Shown in pieces: positions 35,808 through 44,191 of a stretch of DNA of 61,952 nt. The notes below the pieces were generated by a model. It had not been told where the DNA came from. It was given only the letters and a program-made list of their open reading frames with translations, and searched no databases. The position numbers and the translations under genes were made by a program. The DNA comes from Treponema sp. (GTDB lineage: Bacteria; Spirochaetota; Spirochaetia; Treponematales; Treponemataceae). Numbering within the stretch: the first letter of the stretch is position 1; each line of letters begins with the position of its first letter. The stretch is taken from contig JAEDFX010000002.1 in NCBI GenBank assembly GCA_016297805.1, positions 1-61,952 on the forward strand. Direction: 5' to 3'.

Positions 35808-36788
35808 TTGAAAATTCGTAAACTTTTATTAATTATATCAGTTCTTTTTGTTTTTGCACAGTTACAGTTGTTTGCCGCAGATAATAAAGAACAGAACTTT
35901 GAGAATGCATCTGTTTCTATTAAATATTTCAATAAGAGTCTTTATTATCCTGGAAATACTGATGAAAATCCTGTTTCTGTTCATATTACGATTAAAAATA
36001 ATGGAACCGAAACCTTAAGATTTAAGCTGGCAGATGATCGTGCCTTTAGTTTGGATTTCAATGCTTATACAGTAAAAAATAACAGACTGGAAGAAACAGA
36101 AACTCTTATCGAAAAACGAACTACAAATCAGACAGTGTACTTCCGTGAAATTGCTCTTGAATATGGTGAAGAATACTCTTTTGTTGAAAATGTAAAAGAA
36201 TTCTTAAAAATAGAAGATTCTTCTGTTTATTACCTTGAATTGTTTTTCTATCCAGAATTGTATAAATCTAAATATTTAGCATTAAAATCTAATAGACTTA
36301 CATTGGAAATAAAGCCATCTCCAGCGTCAGCTTCTTCTACCTATATTCCTGTTAAAGCTGAATCAATGGAAATATTAAAACCAATGGATTTGTCTCCAGA
36401 TAAGGTTGTAGAACAGACTATTATTGCACGTCAAAAGTCTCTTTGGGATCAGTATTTCTTATATATGGATGTAGAAGCTATGCTTCAGCGTAATTCATCA
36501 TTAAAGAAGAAATATACTAGTGTTTCTGCAGAAGAACGCAGCCGTATGCTCCAGTCATTTAAGGCTGATTTAATGGCTGCTAGAATTGAAAATGATATTA
36601 TTGCAATTCCAGAAAGTTTCCAGATTGAAAAAACTACCTATACTCCTACAGAAGGTAATGTTTCTGTAATTGAATGGTTTAAATATCCAAATTTTAGTGA
36701 AAAGAAACGTTATACATATAAAGTTCGCCAGCGTGAAGGTATATGGCAGATTTACGATTATAATGTTGTTAATTTAGGAACCGAATAA
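35808..36788 (+). CDS. Exported protein with a BsuPI-like beta domain
   Basis: The 326-residue product begins with a signal peptide (KIRKLLLIISVLFVFAQ...LFA/AD) and should be periplasmic. Residues about 30-165 (VSVHITIKNNGTETLRFKLADDRAFSLDF, ...YSFVENVKEF) resemble the BsuPI proteinase-inhibitor or Ig-like fold. The C-terminal part (KYTSVSAEERSRMLQSFKADL) is helical and of unknown type. The start is TTG, six bases after AGGAG. It heads a three-gene unit with a pseudo-receiver protein and a zinc-ribbon membrane protein. Confidence 0.65.
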   Translation: MKIRKLLLIISVLFVFAQLQLFAADNKEQNFENASVSIKYFNKSLYYPGNTDENPVSVHITIKNNGTETLRFKLADDRAFSLDFNAYTVKNNRLEETETLIEKRTTNQTVYFREIALEYGEEYSFVENVKEFLKIEDSSVYYLELFFYPELYKSKYLALKSNRLTLEIKPSPASASSTYIPVKAESMEILKPMDLSPDKVVEQTIIARQKSLWDQYFLYMDVEAMLQRNSSLKKKYTSVSAEERSRMLQSFKADLMAARIENDIIAIPESFQIEKTTYTPTEGNVSVIEWFKYPNFSEKKRYTYKVRQREGIWQIYDYNVVNLGTE

Positions 36789-36792
36789 ATAA

Positions 36793-37422
36793 ATGAAAGC
36801 ACTGATTATTTCTGATAAACAGGAAATTATAGATACTCTTTCTGAATATCTTTCTGAACAGAATTACGACATTATTGTATATAGATGGCTTCTTAAAGCC
36901 TTAGACAATATTGAAGAAATTCATCCAGATATGATTTTTCTTAGTGCCAATGAATATCCTCGTCACTGGAAAACACTTGCTTCATTTCTTCAGAGTGGAA
37001 TTGGTGGTAATGAAATAAAACTATATCTTTATGATCCTGAACCATTAAATGATGATGATGTTAAAAAGGCTGAACAGCTAGGAATTTCTGCTTTTATTGA
37101 TTCTCTGTCTAATGATGAATTGAAAAAGATTTTACCTAACAAAAATATAAATGTTGTAAAACCCAAAAAATATGAAATAATTCTCACCCATCCTGAGAGT
37201 GGTAGATTTATATTTGGTACTGCATGTCTTTCTGAGCCTGATATTTATGAATGTAGAATCAATATTTCAGATAAAGATCTGCAGATAAATCAGTATATTC
37301 GTTATGTTTCGGTTTGTAATAATGAGGAATTATTGTCTTTTGAGGCAAATGTAATCGATAAAGACGAGAAAGATAATAAAATAGTTTTAAAAGTTAAAGA
37401 TTATTATGAAGAAGAAATCTAA
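36793..37422 (+). CDS. Pseudo-receiver protein with a possible PilZ-like C-terminal domain
   Basis: The first 115 residues of this 209-residue protein have a receiver-like alternation (KALIISDKQEIIDTLSEYL, HPDMIFLSANEYP). The position of the phosphorylated aspartate at the end of strand 3 is Ser, so it probably cannot be phosphorylated. The C-terminal half (EIILTHPESGRFIFGTACLSEPDIYECRINI) is beta-rich and vaguely PilZ-like, but lacks RxxxR, so I do not claim c-di-GMP binding. It overlaps the next gene by 17 bases. Confidence 0.55.
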   Translation: MKALIISDKQEIIDTLSEYLSEQNYDIIVYRWLLKALDNIEEIHPDMIFLSANEYPRHWKTLASFLQSGIGGNEIKLYLYDPEPLNDDDVKKAEQLGISAFIDSLSNDELKKILPNKNINVVKPKKYEIILTHPESGRFIFGTACLSEPDIYECRINISDKDLQINQYIRYVSVCNNEELLSFEANVIDKDEKDNKIVLKVKDYYEEEI

Positions 37423-37810
37423 AGAAGCTAAATTCTTTTGTGAAAGCTGTGGTTCTGAAGTGCCTCGCAATTCAAAAGTTTGCCCTACTTGCGGTAAATT
37501 TTTTGCCTCGGTACGTTGTCCTCAATGTGGTGCAACTGGAACAAATGATGATTTTAGAGACGGTTGTCCAAGATGCGGCTATGCTATAAATCCAGATAAC
37601 GTAAATAGAGGCCATTCCGGGGCAATAAATTTTTCTGGTAGTGGTAATAATAAAAAGAATAAGAAATCTAAACAGGAAATAGACTGGTCAATATTTCATA
37701 GTAAGAAAAGTTCTGCAGGTTATGCAGAATCCGGCTTACCAATCTGGGTGTATGTTTCTTCGGTTTTTGTTTTGATTATATTAGTGATTGGGTTATATAG
37801 TTGTCTTTAA
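37406..37810 (+). CDS. Zinc-ribbon protein with a C-terminal membrane anchor
   Basis: The first 60 residues of this 134-residue protein hold two C4 zinc ribbons: CESCGSEV...CPTCG, then CPQCGATG...CPRCG. A low-complexity linker follows, and a membrane helix at the C-terminus (WVYVSSVFVLIILVIGLYSCL). A tail-anchored topology with the ribbons in the cytoplasm is likely. The start ATG is 17 bases inside the previous gene with no strong ribosome site, consistent with coupling. Function unknown. Confidence 0.65.
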   Translation: MKKKSKEAKFFCESCGSEVPRNSKVCPTCGKFFASVRCPQCGATGTNDDFRDGCPRCGYAINPDNVNRGHSGAINFSGSGNNKKNKKSKQEIDWSIFHSKKSSAGYAESGLPIWVYVSSVFVLIILVIGLYSCL

Positions 37811-37811
37811 T

Positions 37812-37840
37812 TTGACTAAAAGACTATTTTTTAGTATGAT
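37812..37840 (+). promoter_or_regulatory. Promoter of tRNA-Leu
   Basis: TTGACT (37812-37817) is exactly 17 bp from TATGAT (37835-37840). The mature tRNA begins 16 bases after the -10. Confidence 0.75.
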
Positions 37841-37855
37841 ACTACTGTGTTTTAA

Positions 37856-37939
37856 GCCCGGATGGCGGAATTGGTAGACGCGCCTGGTTCAGGTCCAGGT
37901 GAAAGTAATTTCATAGGAGTTCAAGTCTCCTTTCGGGTA
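37856..37939 (+). tRNA. tRNA-Leu (CAG anticodon)
   Basis: The 84-nt class II tRNA has the acceptor GCCCGGA/TTCGGGT, with G-T pairs at 1-72 and 6-67. The anticodon arm is CCTGG-TTCAGGT-CCAGG with CAG at 37890-37892. A long variable arm and T-arm AGGAG-TTCAAGT-CTCCT follow. Discriminator A and no encoded CCA. Its 3-prime 51 bases are also the antisense 3-prime end of the pseudouridine synthase gene at 37889-38632. Confidence 0.93.
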
Positions 37940-38632
37940 TTCAAATTCAATTTTAGTTGCAGAAAAACGTAATGGTTCTTCTGCATTTTTTTTGTCAGGA
38001 TTATATAATTTGTCGCCAATAATTGGTAAGCCTGCCCAAGCTAGATGACATCTTACCTGGTGTCTGAAGCCTTCTTTTATTTTACAGCAAACCAGGCATT
38101 CATTTTCAGAATTACTTAATATATTTACTTCTGTAGTATAATTTTTTTCTTTTCCAATTTTTGATAATGCTTTTTTTCCTGAGTCTTTTGTTACAGGTCT
38201 TACTTCTTTATTGCCTGGCCCATAAGCTCTGAACATAGAATTTAAGCAAAAATGAGATGAATCATTTAATGGAGCTTTAGGAAAGCCATGGAAAAAGTTT
38301 GAAATGTCTTCATTTAATTTGCTGCATTTGGCCGTGTAGTATTTTATGAATCTACCTTCTTTCTGTTCATTTTGAAGAAAATCGTATGTTTCCTGATTAA
38401 GAGCAATTACTATAAGTCCGTCAGTTGGAGTATCAAGTCTATGAAGAAGTCCATATTCTATATCTTTTTTACCAGTAACTTGTTTTATCTGTGGATATAG
38501 TTCAATTGCCTGGCTTAGGGCATTATTTTTATCATCTTCTGATAATGGTGCTGTAGGCAAATTTTTAGGTTTATAGATAACGAGAAATGGTTTTAAATCT
38601 GTTGGTTCATAAATAATTCGGATTTTATCCAT
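37889..38632 (-). CDS. RluA-family pseudouridine synthase, 3-prime end antisense to tRNA-Leu
   Basis: This 247-residue protein has the family active site HRLDTPTDGLIVIA with the catalytic aspartate, and the later GFRHQVRCHLAWAGLPIIGDKLY. It probably modifies uridines in rRNA or tRNA; the target is not readable. No S4 domain is present. The last 16 residues (YPKGDLNSYEITFTWT) and the TGA are encoded by the complement of the tRNA-Leu gene, and the stop codon falls in the anticodon loop. It is last in an eight-gene operon and lies 9 bp from the next pseudouridine synthase gene. Confidence 0.87.
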   Translation of the reverse strand: MDKIRIIYEPTDLKPFLVIYKPKNLPTAPLSEDDKNNALSQAIELYPQIKQVTGKKDIEYGLLHRLDTPTDGLIVIALNQETYDFLQNEQKEGRFIKYYTAKCSKLNEDISNFFHGFPKAPLNDSSHFCLNSMFRAYGPGNKEVRPVTKDSGKKALSKIGKEKNYTTEVNILSNSENECLVCCKIKEGFRHQVRCHLAWAGLPIIGDKLYNPDKKNAEEPLRFSATKIEFEYPKGDLNSYEITFTWT

Positions 38633-38641
38633 GGAGAAGTC

Positions 38642-39607
38642 CTATAATATTGTTTTTGAAAACTTCTTTTTTAGTTTCTTTTCAACATCTAAAAAACGTT
38701 CTGGTGTTTTTGTTCTGAATGTTGTGTAATCCTGTGATGCTGGAAGCTTTATTTTCAATTGTACTGAATGAAGCATTAAAGTTGCATTTGGAAATTGAGC
38801 ATCTGGTTTATTATATACTGGATCACCAAGAATCGGGCACCCTAAATATTTCATATGAACTCTAATCTGGTGAGTGCGTCCTGTTTTTATTCTGACCCGT
38901 ATTAAGGAATAATTTCCGTAACATGCAATACAATGGTATAAAGTTCTTGCGTATTTACCATCATCTGTATCAGTAACGGCTTTGAATCTATGCCTGTTTT
39001 TTGGATCTCTGATAATCTGAGTTTTTATATCTCCGTTTCTTGCAGGAGGTCTTCCTGTACAGATTAATATATATTCTTTTTGAAGAGACTTATCTTTGAA
39101 TTGTTTTTGAAGAAACTCTTCTGAATCACGGTTTTTTGCAGTAATAATAATTCCAGATGTTTCTTTATCTAGTCGATGAACAATGCCCGGACGTCTTTTT
39201 TCTAGAATTTCTGCATCATTTCCTTCCTTCAGTTGTTCAATGGACTGACGTCCCCAATGATAAAGAAGCGCGTTTACAAGAGTTCCGTTCCAGTTGCCAC
39301 AGGCTGGATGAGTTACCATCCCCTGCTCTTTATTTACAACTGTTACATTCTCATCTTCATATATAATTTCAAGAGGAATGTTTTCTGGATCAATATTGTC
39401 TGGAATATTATCTTCCCATTGAATATCTATTTGGTCCCCTGCTTTTACTTTTTGAGAGATTTTTACTTTTTTGCCATTTACTAAAAGTTCAGTTACACCA
39501 CTTTTTAATTTAGAACGGTTCATACCGTTAGGAAGTGAGGCAATATATTTATCTAAACGTTCCTGTTTTTCATAATCTTGAGGAACTTTAGCACTGAAAA
39601 AAGGCAT
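38642..39607 (-). CDS. RluA/RluD-family pseudouridine synthase with S4 domain
   Basis: The 321-residue protein has an N-terminal S4 RNA-binding domain (RLDKYIASLPNGMNRSKLKSGVTELLVNGK) and the catalytic motif VHRLDKETSGIIITAKN. It also has RTHQIRVHMKYLGCPILGDPVY. This layout matches RluD-type enzymes that modify 23S rRNA. Its ATG overlaps the stop of the preceding gene by one base (TAATG). The two adjacent paralogues probably have different targets. Confidence 0.9.
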   Translation of the reverse strand: MPFFSAKVPQDYEKQERLDKYIASLPNGMNRSKLKSGVTELLVNGKKVKISQKVKAGDQIDIQWEDNIPDNIDPENIPLEIIYEDENVTVVNKEQGMVTHPACGNWNGTLVNALLYHWGRQSIEQLKEGNDAEILEKRRPGIVHRLDKETSGIIITAKNRDSEEFLQKQFKDKSLQKEYILICTGRPPARNGDIKTQIIRDPKNRHRFKAVTDTDDGKYARTLYHCIACYGNYSLIRVRIKTGRTHQIRVHMKYLGCPILGDPVYNKPDAQFPNATLMLHSVQLKIKLPASQDYTTFRTKTPERFLDVEKKLKKKFSKTIL

Positions 39608-40137
39608 TATTCTTCTACCTCTTCTACTTCATCATTATTAATTTGTATAACTTCTTCATTTTCGGAAATAGATTCAGGCTCTGGTAATAATGTTGCGTCT
39701 GGATCTTCTGAAAGCGGATAAATGGAAATATCATCGTAAGTAAGTAATTTCTCTCTTTTTTTTGCCTTTGATCGTTTTATCAGCTGAATTGCATAGTCTG
39801 TAAGACCAATTCCTAAACAGACTCCAAGAGAAGTAAGAATGATTTTTGTCTGCTCATCTGTTGTGTAGGTTGAAGCTGCAAAAGGATTTGGAGAATATTC
39901 AGGATTATATCCGCTTTGAACATATCTGTAGACTGAATAAACCAGAGTTGTATCTAATGTTACAAATGGCATTGCACCCAATGTGATTATTTCAAATCGT
40001 CTAAGATCTTTTAGTCCCTGAGGAAATTCCTTTTGTTCATAAGGTAATGGAGTTGTATCTTCGGAAAAAACAGGTTGAATAAATCCTGCGAAAAGAGAAA
40101 CTATTACAATTGCGAAAAGACGATTTATTCTGTTCAT
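39607..40137 (-). CDS. Exported or membrane protein of unknown function
   Basis: The 176-residue product has an N-terminal signal (LFAIVIVSLFAGFIQPVFS/ED) and two further hydrophobic stretches (about residues 50-70 and 98-118). It ends in an acidic tail (EEVIQINNDEVEEVEE). I recognise no family. Both ends overlap neighbours by one base (TAATG), so translation is coupled to yggS upstream and the RluD-like gene downstream. An envelope role is likely from the signal only. Confidence 0.6.
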   Translation of the reverse strand: MNRINRLFAIVIVSLFAGFIQPVFSEDTTPLPYEQKEFPQGLKDLRRFEIITLGAMPFVTLDTTLVYSVYRYVQSGYNPEYSPNPFAASTYTTDEQTKIILTSLGVCLGIGLTDYAIQLIKRSKAKKREKLLTYDDISIYPLSEDPDATLLPEPESISENEEVIQINNDEVEEVEE

Positions 40138-40844
40138 TATTTTGTGTAATCTCTTTCTCCAAAAATAGCAGTTCCTACTCTAACCAAAGTCGATCCTTCT
40201 TCTATGGCAATTTCAAAATCTCCTGACATTCCCATAGAAAGAACGGCAAAATTAAGTGCTTTATATTCAGACTTCAGTTTTTCTGATAACTCTCTTAAGG
40301 TTGAAAAAGATTTATGAATTAAAGCTTTTTCTTCTGTAAATGGAGCCATTGTCATAAGACCGCAGGGAATTATATGAGTAAATTTGCCTGTTCCAAATAA
40401 GTCTATTGCACTTTTTAGTTCATCTGTTGTTTTGAATCCAGATTTTGATTCTTCACCTGTATGAACTTCAAAAAGAATTTTTATTTTTTTTTCAATTTTA
40501 GCACATTGTTTTTCAATTTCTTCAAGAAGTTCGATTCTGTCTACTGATTGAATGCAGTCTGCAACTTTTACAGCATTTCGTACTTTGTTTGACTGGAGCT
40601 GTCCAATCATATGGAGTTTTGCCTGTGGATATGTTTCGAAAACTTCAGGAAATTTTTGTGATGCCTCTTGAACTCTGTTTTCTCCAAAAAGAAATTGTCC
40701 AGCCTGAATAGCTTCTAATACTGAACTCTGAGGATGAAATTTACTTACAGCCATAAGATTTACAGAACCTGTTTTTCGGCCAGACTTAATTTCTGCTTCG
40801 TTTATTCTATTTTGTATTTTTTCAAGATTATCTTTTATACTCAT
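40137..40844 (-). CDS. yggS: YggS/PLPBP-family pyridoxal phosphate homeostasis protein
   Basis: The 235-residue protein has the family marks LMAVSKFHP (PLP lysine), GENRVQEASQKFPEV, HMIGQLQSNKVRNAVKVADCIQSVD and LSMGMSGDFEIAIEEGSTLVRVGTAIFG. These proteins bind PLP but have no known enzymatic turnover; they help keep PLP-dependent amino acid metabolism balanced. It overlaps the downstream gene by one base and follows rsmA after 12 bp. Confidence 0.93.
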   Translation of the reverse strand: MSIKDNLEKIQNRINEAEIKSGRKTGSVNLMAVSKFHPQSSVLEAIQAGQFLFGENRVQEASQKFPEVFETYPQAKLHMIGQLQSNKVRNAVKVADCIQSVDRIELLEEIEKQCAKIEKKIKILFEVHTGEESKSGFKTTDELKSAIDLFGTGKFTHIIPCGLMTMAPFTEEKALIHKSFSTLRELSEKLKSEYKALNFAVLSMGMSGDFEIAIEEGSTLVRVGTAIFGERDYTK

Positions 40845-40856
40845 ATAGTTACTCGG

Positions 40857-41723
40857 TTATTTACCAGTTTTTTCGAAAATAATATCAGATAATTTTAGCA
40901 ATTCTGGAATTGAAAGAACTTCTGCTCTTTTCATAATATCTATACCCGCCTCATTAAGGCATTCAACTGCTAAATCATTGTTCTTTAAAAATCCTGAAAG
41001 ATTATTTCGTACAGTTTTTCTTCTGGAGCTGAACAAGGCTCTTTGCATTTTTACAAAAGTTGCGGGACTTTTACAGCCTGGAAAATCTTCCTTTTTAGTC
41101 ATTACAACTGCACGGGAATCAACATTTGGCTTTGGCCAAAAATTTGCACCTGATAAATCCATTAATGGTTTTACATCATATGCCCACTGACAAAGAACCG
41201 AAAAAGATGAATAATCATCTGTATCAGGCTTTGCTGCCATTCTTAGAGCAACTTCTTTTTGAACTGTAAAAACACATTTATCAAAGCGTATATTATTTTC
41301 AATAGTATCTGCAATTATAGTTGCAGCAATATTATAGGGAAGATTACCAAATAGTCTGGATGGTTGGCCTGCAGATTCTAGTTGTTTCTTCCATGTTTTA
41401 AGAACATCACCTTCAACAATACGGAATTTATTCTTTTTATTATAATCATTGAAAAACTGTGAGATTAATGAAGCAAAGCCACGGTCAATTTCAAAAACAG
41501 TTAAGTCTGCACCTCTTTCAAGAATTTCACTTGTCATGGCTCCAAGACCTGGCCCAATTTCCCACACTGTTGAGGAATCATCAATTTCCAAAGAATCAAT
41601 TAACTTTGTTCTGGCATCTGCGTTAATAAGAAAATTCTGTCCGAATTTTTTCTGCATGGAAAAACCATTAGCGTCAAGAATCTGTTTTAAAGCAGCTGAA
41701 GAATTATAATCAGGATGGTTCAA
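40857..41723 (-). CDS. rsmA: 16S rRNA dimethyladenosine transferase RsmA (KsgA)
   Basis: RsmA dimethylates two adjacent adenines near the 3-prime end of 16S rRNA. The 288-residue protein starts KKFGQNFLINADARTKLI and has the SAM motif WEIGPGLGAMTSEIL. The catalytic GNLPYNIAATII, TVQKEVALRMAAKP and FWPKPNVDSRAVVM follow. All family motifs are intact. It lies between comEC and yggS in the long minus-strand operon. Confidence 0.96.
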   Translation of the reverse strand: MNHPDYNSSAALKQILDANGFSMQKKFGQNFLINADARTKLIDSLEIDDSSTVWEIGPGLGAMTSEILERGADLTVFEIDRGFASLISQFFNDYNKKNKFRIVEGDVLKTWKKQLESAGQPSRLFGNLPYNIAATIIADTIENNIRFDKCVFTVQKEVALRMAAKPDTDDYSSFSVLCQWAYDVKPLMDLSGANFWPKPNVDSRAVVMTKKEDFPGCKSPATFVKMQRALFSSRRKTVRNNLSGFLKNNDLAVECLNEAGIDIMKRAEVLSIPELLKLSDIIFEKTGK

Positions 41724-41735
41724 TTTTTACTCCAC

Positions 41736-42989
41736 TTAAATCGTAATCTTTGGGAATTTTGAAAAAATATTCACACAAAATTTAATAACAGTATACTGTA
41801 AATTAATAAAAATTCCACTAGGAGTCTGTAGAACTGGAAAAATAAGACATAAAACAATAAGTAATAGCCCGGAATAGATAAAAATTGTTATTAAAGGAGA
41901 TATAATAGAAGTTGCAACTATACCTATAGGTGCAAATCCTTTGAAAAATTTTAAAGCAATTGGTATGGTAAATATCTGGGCTCCTGTAGAACTTCCTAAT
42001 GAAGCGGAAAAATAAGCAGGTAATGTTTTGGAATATAAATTATAAAAAAATTTATTAGTTAGTAAAATTCCTGCTAATGCTCCATAAGAAAGCATAAATC
42101 CAGGATTTTGAATATCATCCGGTGATATGATAGATTGCAGTAAAAAAGAAAAGCTGAGTATTAGAATCATATCGGGTTCTTTTGTGCCTGCTGATAATGC
42201 AAATAAAGTAAGACAGGAACAGATAAAAGCTCTTAATAAGGATGGTGACAATCCTGCAAACCATACAAATATAACTAAAGCAAAAATTCGTATTATAAAA
42301 GTAATCCTTTTTCGTCCGATTTTATTTCCAAAAAAAATTGCAATTGAAGAAAACATTGAAAGATGCATGCCGGATAAGGCAAGAATATGTGAAAGTCCTG
42401 AATTTCTAAAACTTTCAGCTACTGCAGGATCTGTATATTCTTTTGCCCCGCTTAATAAGGCCAGCAGTAACCCACCGGCTGTTCCCCAGGCATACATCAG
42501 TCTTTTGAATTGTAATCTGCATAAAGCCCGGAAAAAATCAATTTTTCCATAGATAGAGTTTATCCAGTAGTTTTCAGTGCATTTTAAAACATAAAATCCA
42601 TTTTGACTGAATTTTCCTTGGAAGTGATAAAAACCTCCTGATTCATAAAAATAGCTTCCCTTTGATATGCTTCCAGAATATAGGCGACCAGGAAAAAAAG
42701 CCTCAGTCATTTCTGTAGGAATATAAATTTTTATATTCCCAGTTGCACTTGATTTTTGCAGCTGTTTATTTGAAACTTCTGAAACCTGAAAAAGAGCAGA
42801 ATAATATTTGCCGGAGTTAATTTTTACTGGAGAATTCAATATTTGTCCGGAAATTTCTGTAATTTCAGATGTTTTTAAAAGAGATGTCAGAGGTTTTCTT
42901 TGTGGAATAGTGACAATTCCACAATAAAAAATAAAACAACAGATTACAGCTGCAAGAAAAAAAGGTTTCTGAAAATATTTTATTACCAT
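41736..42989 (-). CDS. comEC: ComEC/Rec2-type membrane protein without the C-terminal hydrolase domain
   Basis: This 417-residue polytopic membrane protein has the ComEC competence core ALLSGAKEYTDPAVAESFRNSGLSHILALSGMHLSMFSS, the best known motif of the family. An N-terminal OB-like domain (GQILNSPVKINSGKYYSALFQV) precedes it. Full-length ComEC proteins of 650-800 residues end in a metallo-beta-lactamase domain that is absent here. ComEC forms the channel for single-stranded DNA uptake; whether this shortened form works in uptake is unknown. It overlaps the upstream gene by seven bases. Confidence 0.85.
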   Translation of the reverse strand: MVIKYFQKPFFLAAVICCFIFYCGIVTIPQRKPLTSLLKTSEITEISGQILNSPVKINSGKYYSALFQVSEVSNKQLQKSSATGNIKIYIPTEMTEAFFPGRLYSGSISKGSYFYESGGFYHFQGKFSQNGFYVLKCTENYWINSIYGKIDFFRALCRLQFKRLMYAWGTAGGLLLALLSGAKEYTDPAVAESFRNSGLSHILALSGMHLSMFSSIAIFFGNKIGRKRITFIIRIFALVIFVWFAGLSPSLLRAFICSCLTLFALSAGTKEPDMILILSFSFLLQSIISPDDIQNPGFMLSYGALAGILLTNKFFYNLYSKTLPAYFSASLGSSTGAQIFTIPIALKFFKGFAPIGIVATSIISPLITIFIYSGLLLIVLCLIFPVLQTPSGIFINLQYTVIKFCVNIFSKFPKITI

Positions 42990-44176
42990 CTAAGTCCTGA
43001 CAGTGCTTCTCGGGCCGCTGTCAGAACTGATTCATCGTAATTAAGATAAGTTACAGCAAGTAATGAATCAAATGCTGATTTATCGCCGATAGCACCTAAA
43101 GTATTAATTACAGAAAGAACAAGATTTACAGAAATCTGGTTTCCTTTTTCTTTCTGAGAATTCAGTTCTTCAAGGTAAATTGTTAATGCAGATACTGAAT
43201 CTATAGGTGCTACGCTGCTCAATGATGAGATTGTAGTAATAAATTGTTCTTCAGAAATAATGTTGTTTACAAACATAACTTTTGCAAGACGGAAATAAGA
43301 AATAGCAATATTAGATGCTCTAGTCCACTTGTTTTCAGTTAGAATTTTAAGGGCATTTATCTGAATTTCAATATCTTCTGTAGATACCTGTGAAGTACTG
43401 TCCATTAATAATATAGACTTAGTTAACACTTTTTCGGAAATCTCACAGCGATTATTTTTTGAAATTGTTGAATTTTTTTCAGCAAGATTGAAAATACTTT
43501 TCAGTTGATTCATATTTGCAGTCTGAATTAAACCTAATGTTTCATCCATAAAACGAGGAATCAACAAAGAAATAGTTTTTTCAAGCTGTTTATGATAAGC
43601 ACTATACTTTTGATTATTTAAAAAATTATAAAGAATGATAAACGTTTCGGAATTTCCTATGGATTCAAATGCAGTCAGAGCCGATTTGAATACACTTGAG
43701 TCAATGTCCTGAGCAGTATTTGTCATAAGATAATTGTTCAGAACAGCAACGAAATCTTTTAAAGAAAGAGATTCCTTTAATGTAACAATCTTTGTAAGTA
43801 ATGCAATCTGAACTGTATTGCTGGATTTGAATTCGTTAAAAATCTGAATAAACTGTTTTTCAAATTCTTTTTTATCCAGTTCGGAAGATTTTGTTATGTT
43901 TTCAGGGGAAATTGATAGTATCGCTGCAACAGCAAGCCCATCAAGGTCTCGATCGTTACCTAAAATGGCCTTATTTTCCAGAGTGAATTCAATGGCTTTG
44001 CTTGAAAGCCATATTGCGTCATCGCCGGATGCTTCTCTTACTGCTAGTGTTTTATCAGAAATATTTCCTTTTAAAAATTTAGAAATATGTTCACTGTTCT
44101 TTGGAGATTTTTCTTGTGAAAAGGCAGGAATAAATGAAAATAAAAATAGTGTTAGAATTAATCCTTTTTTTAACAT
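42983..44176 (-). CDS. Exported helical-repeat protein, HEAT-like
   Basis: The 397-residue product has a signal peptide (LLKKGLILTLFLFSFIPAFS-type N-terminus) and then a long alpha-helical array. The repeats, for instance FDSLLAVTYLNYDESVLTAAREALSGLRW at the C-terminus, resemble HEAT repeats. It should be periplasmic and may bind another protein. Its gene overlaps comEC by seven bases (ATGGTAA) and follows the PilZ gene by 15 bp. Confidence 0.6.
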   Translation of the reverse strand: MLKKGLILTLFLFSFIPAFSQEKSPKNSEHISKFLKGNISDKTLAVREASGDDAIWLSSKAIEFTLENKAILGNDRDLDGLAVAAILSISPENITKSSELDKKEFEKQFIQIFNEFKSSNTVQIALLTKIVTLKESLSLKDFVAVLNNYLMTNTAQDIDSSVFKSALTAFESIGNSETFIILYNFLNNQKYSAYHKQLEKTISLLIPRFMDETLGLIQTANMNQLKSIFNLAEKNSTISKNNRCEISEKVLTKSILLMDSTSQVSTEDIEIQINALKILTENKWTRASNIAISYFRLAKVMFVNNIISEEQFITTISSLSSVAPIDSVSALTIYLEELNSQKEKGNQISVNLVLSVINTLGAIGDKSAFDSLLAVTYLNYDESVLTAAREALSGLRW

Positions 44177-44191
44177 AATGCCTCGCTGAAA

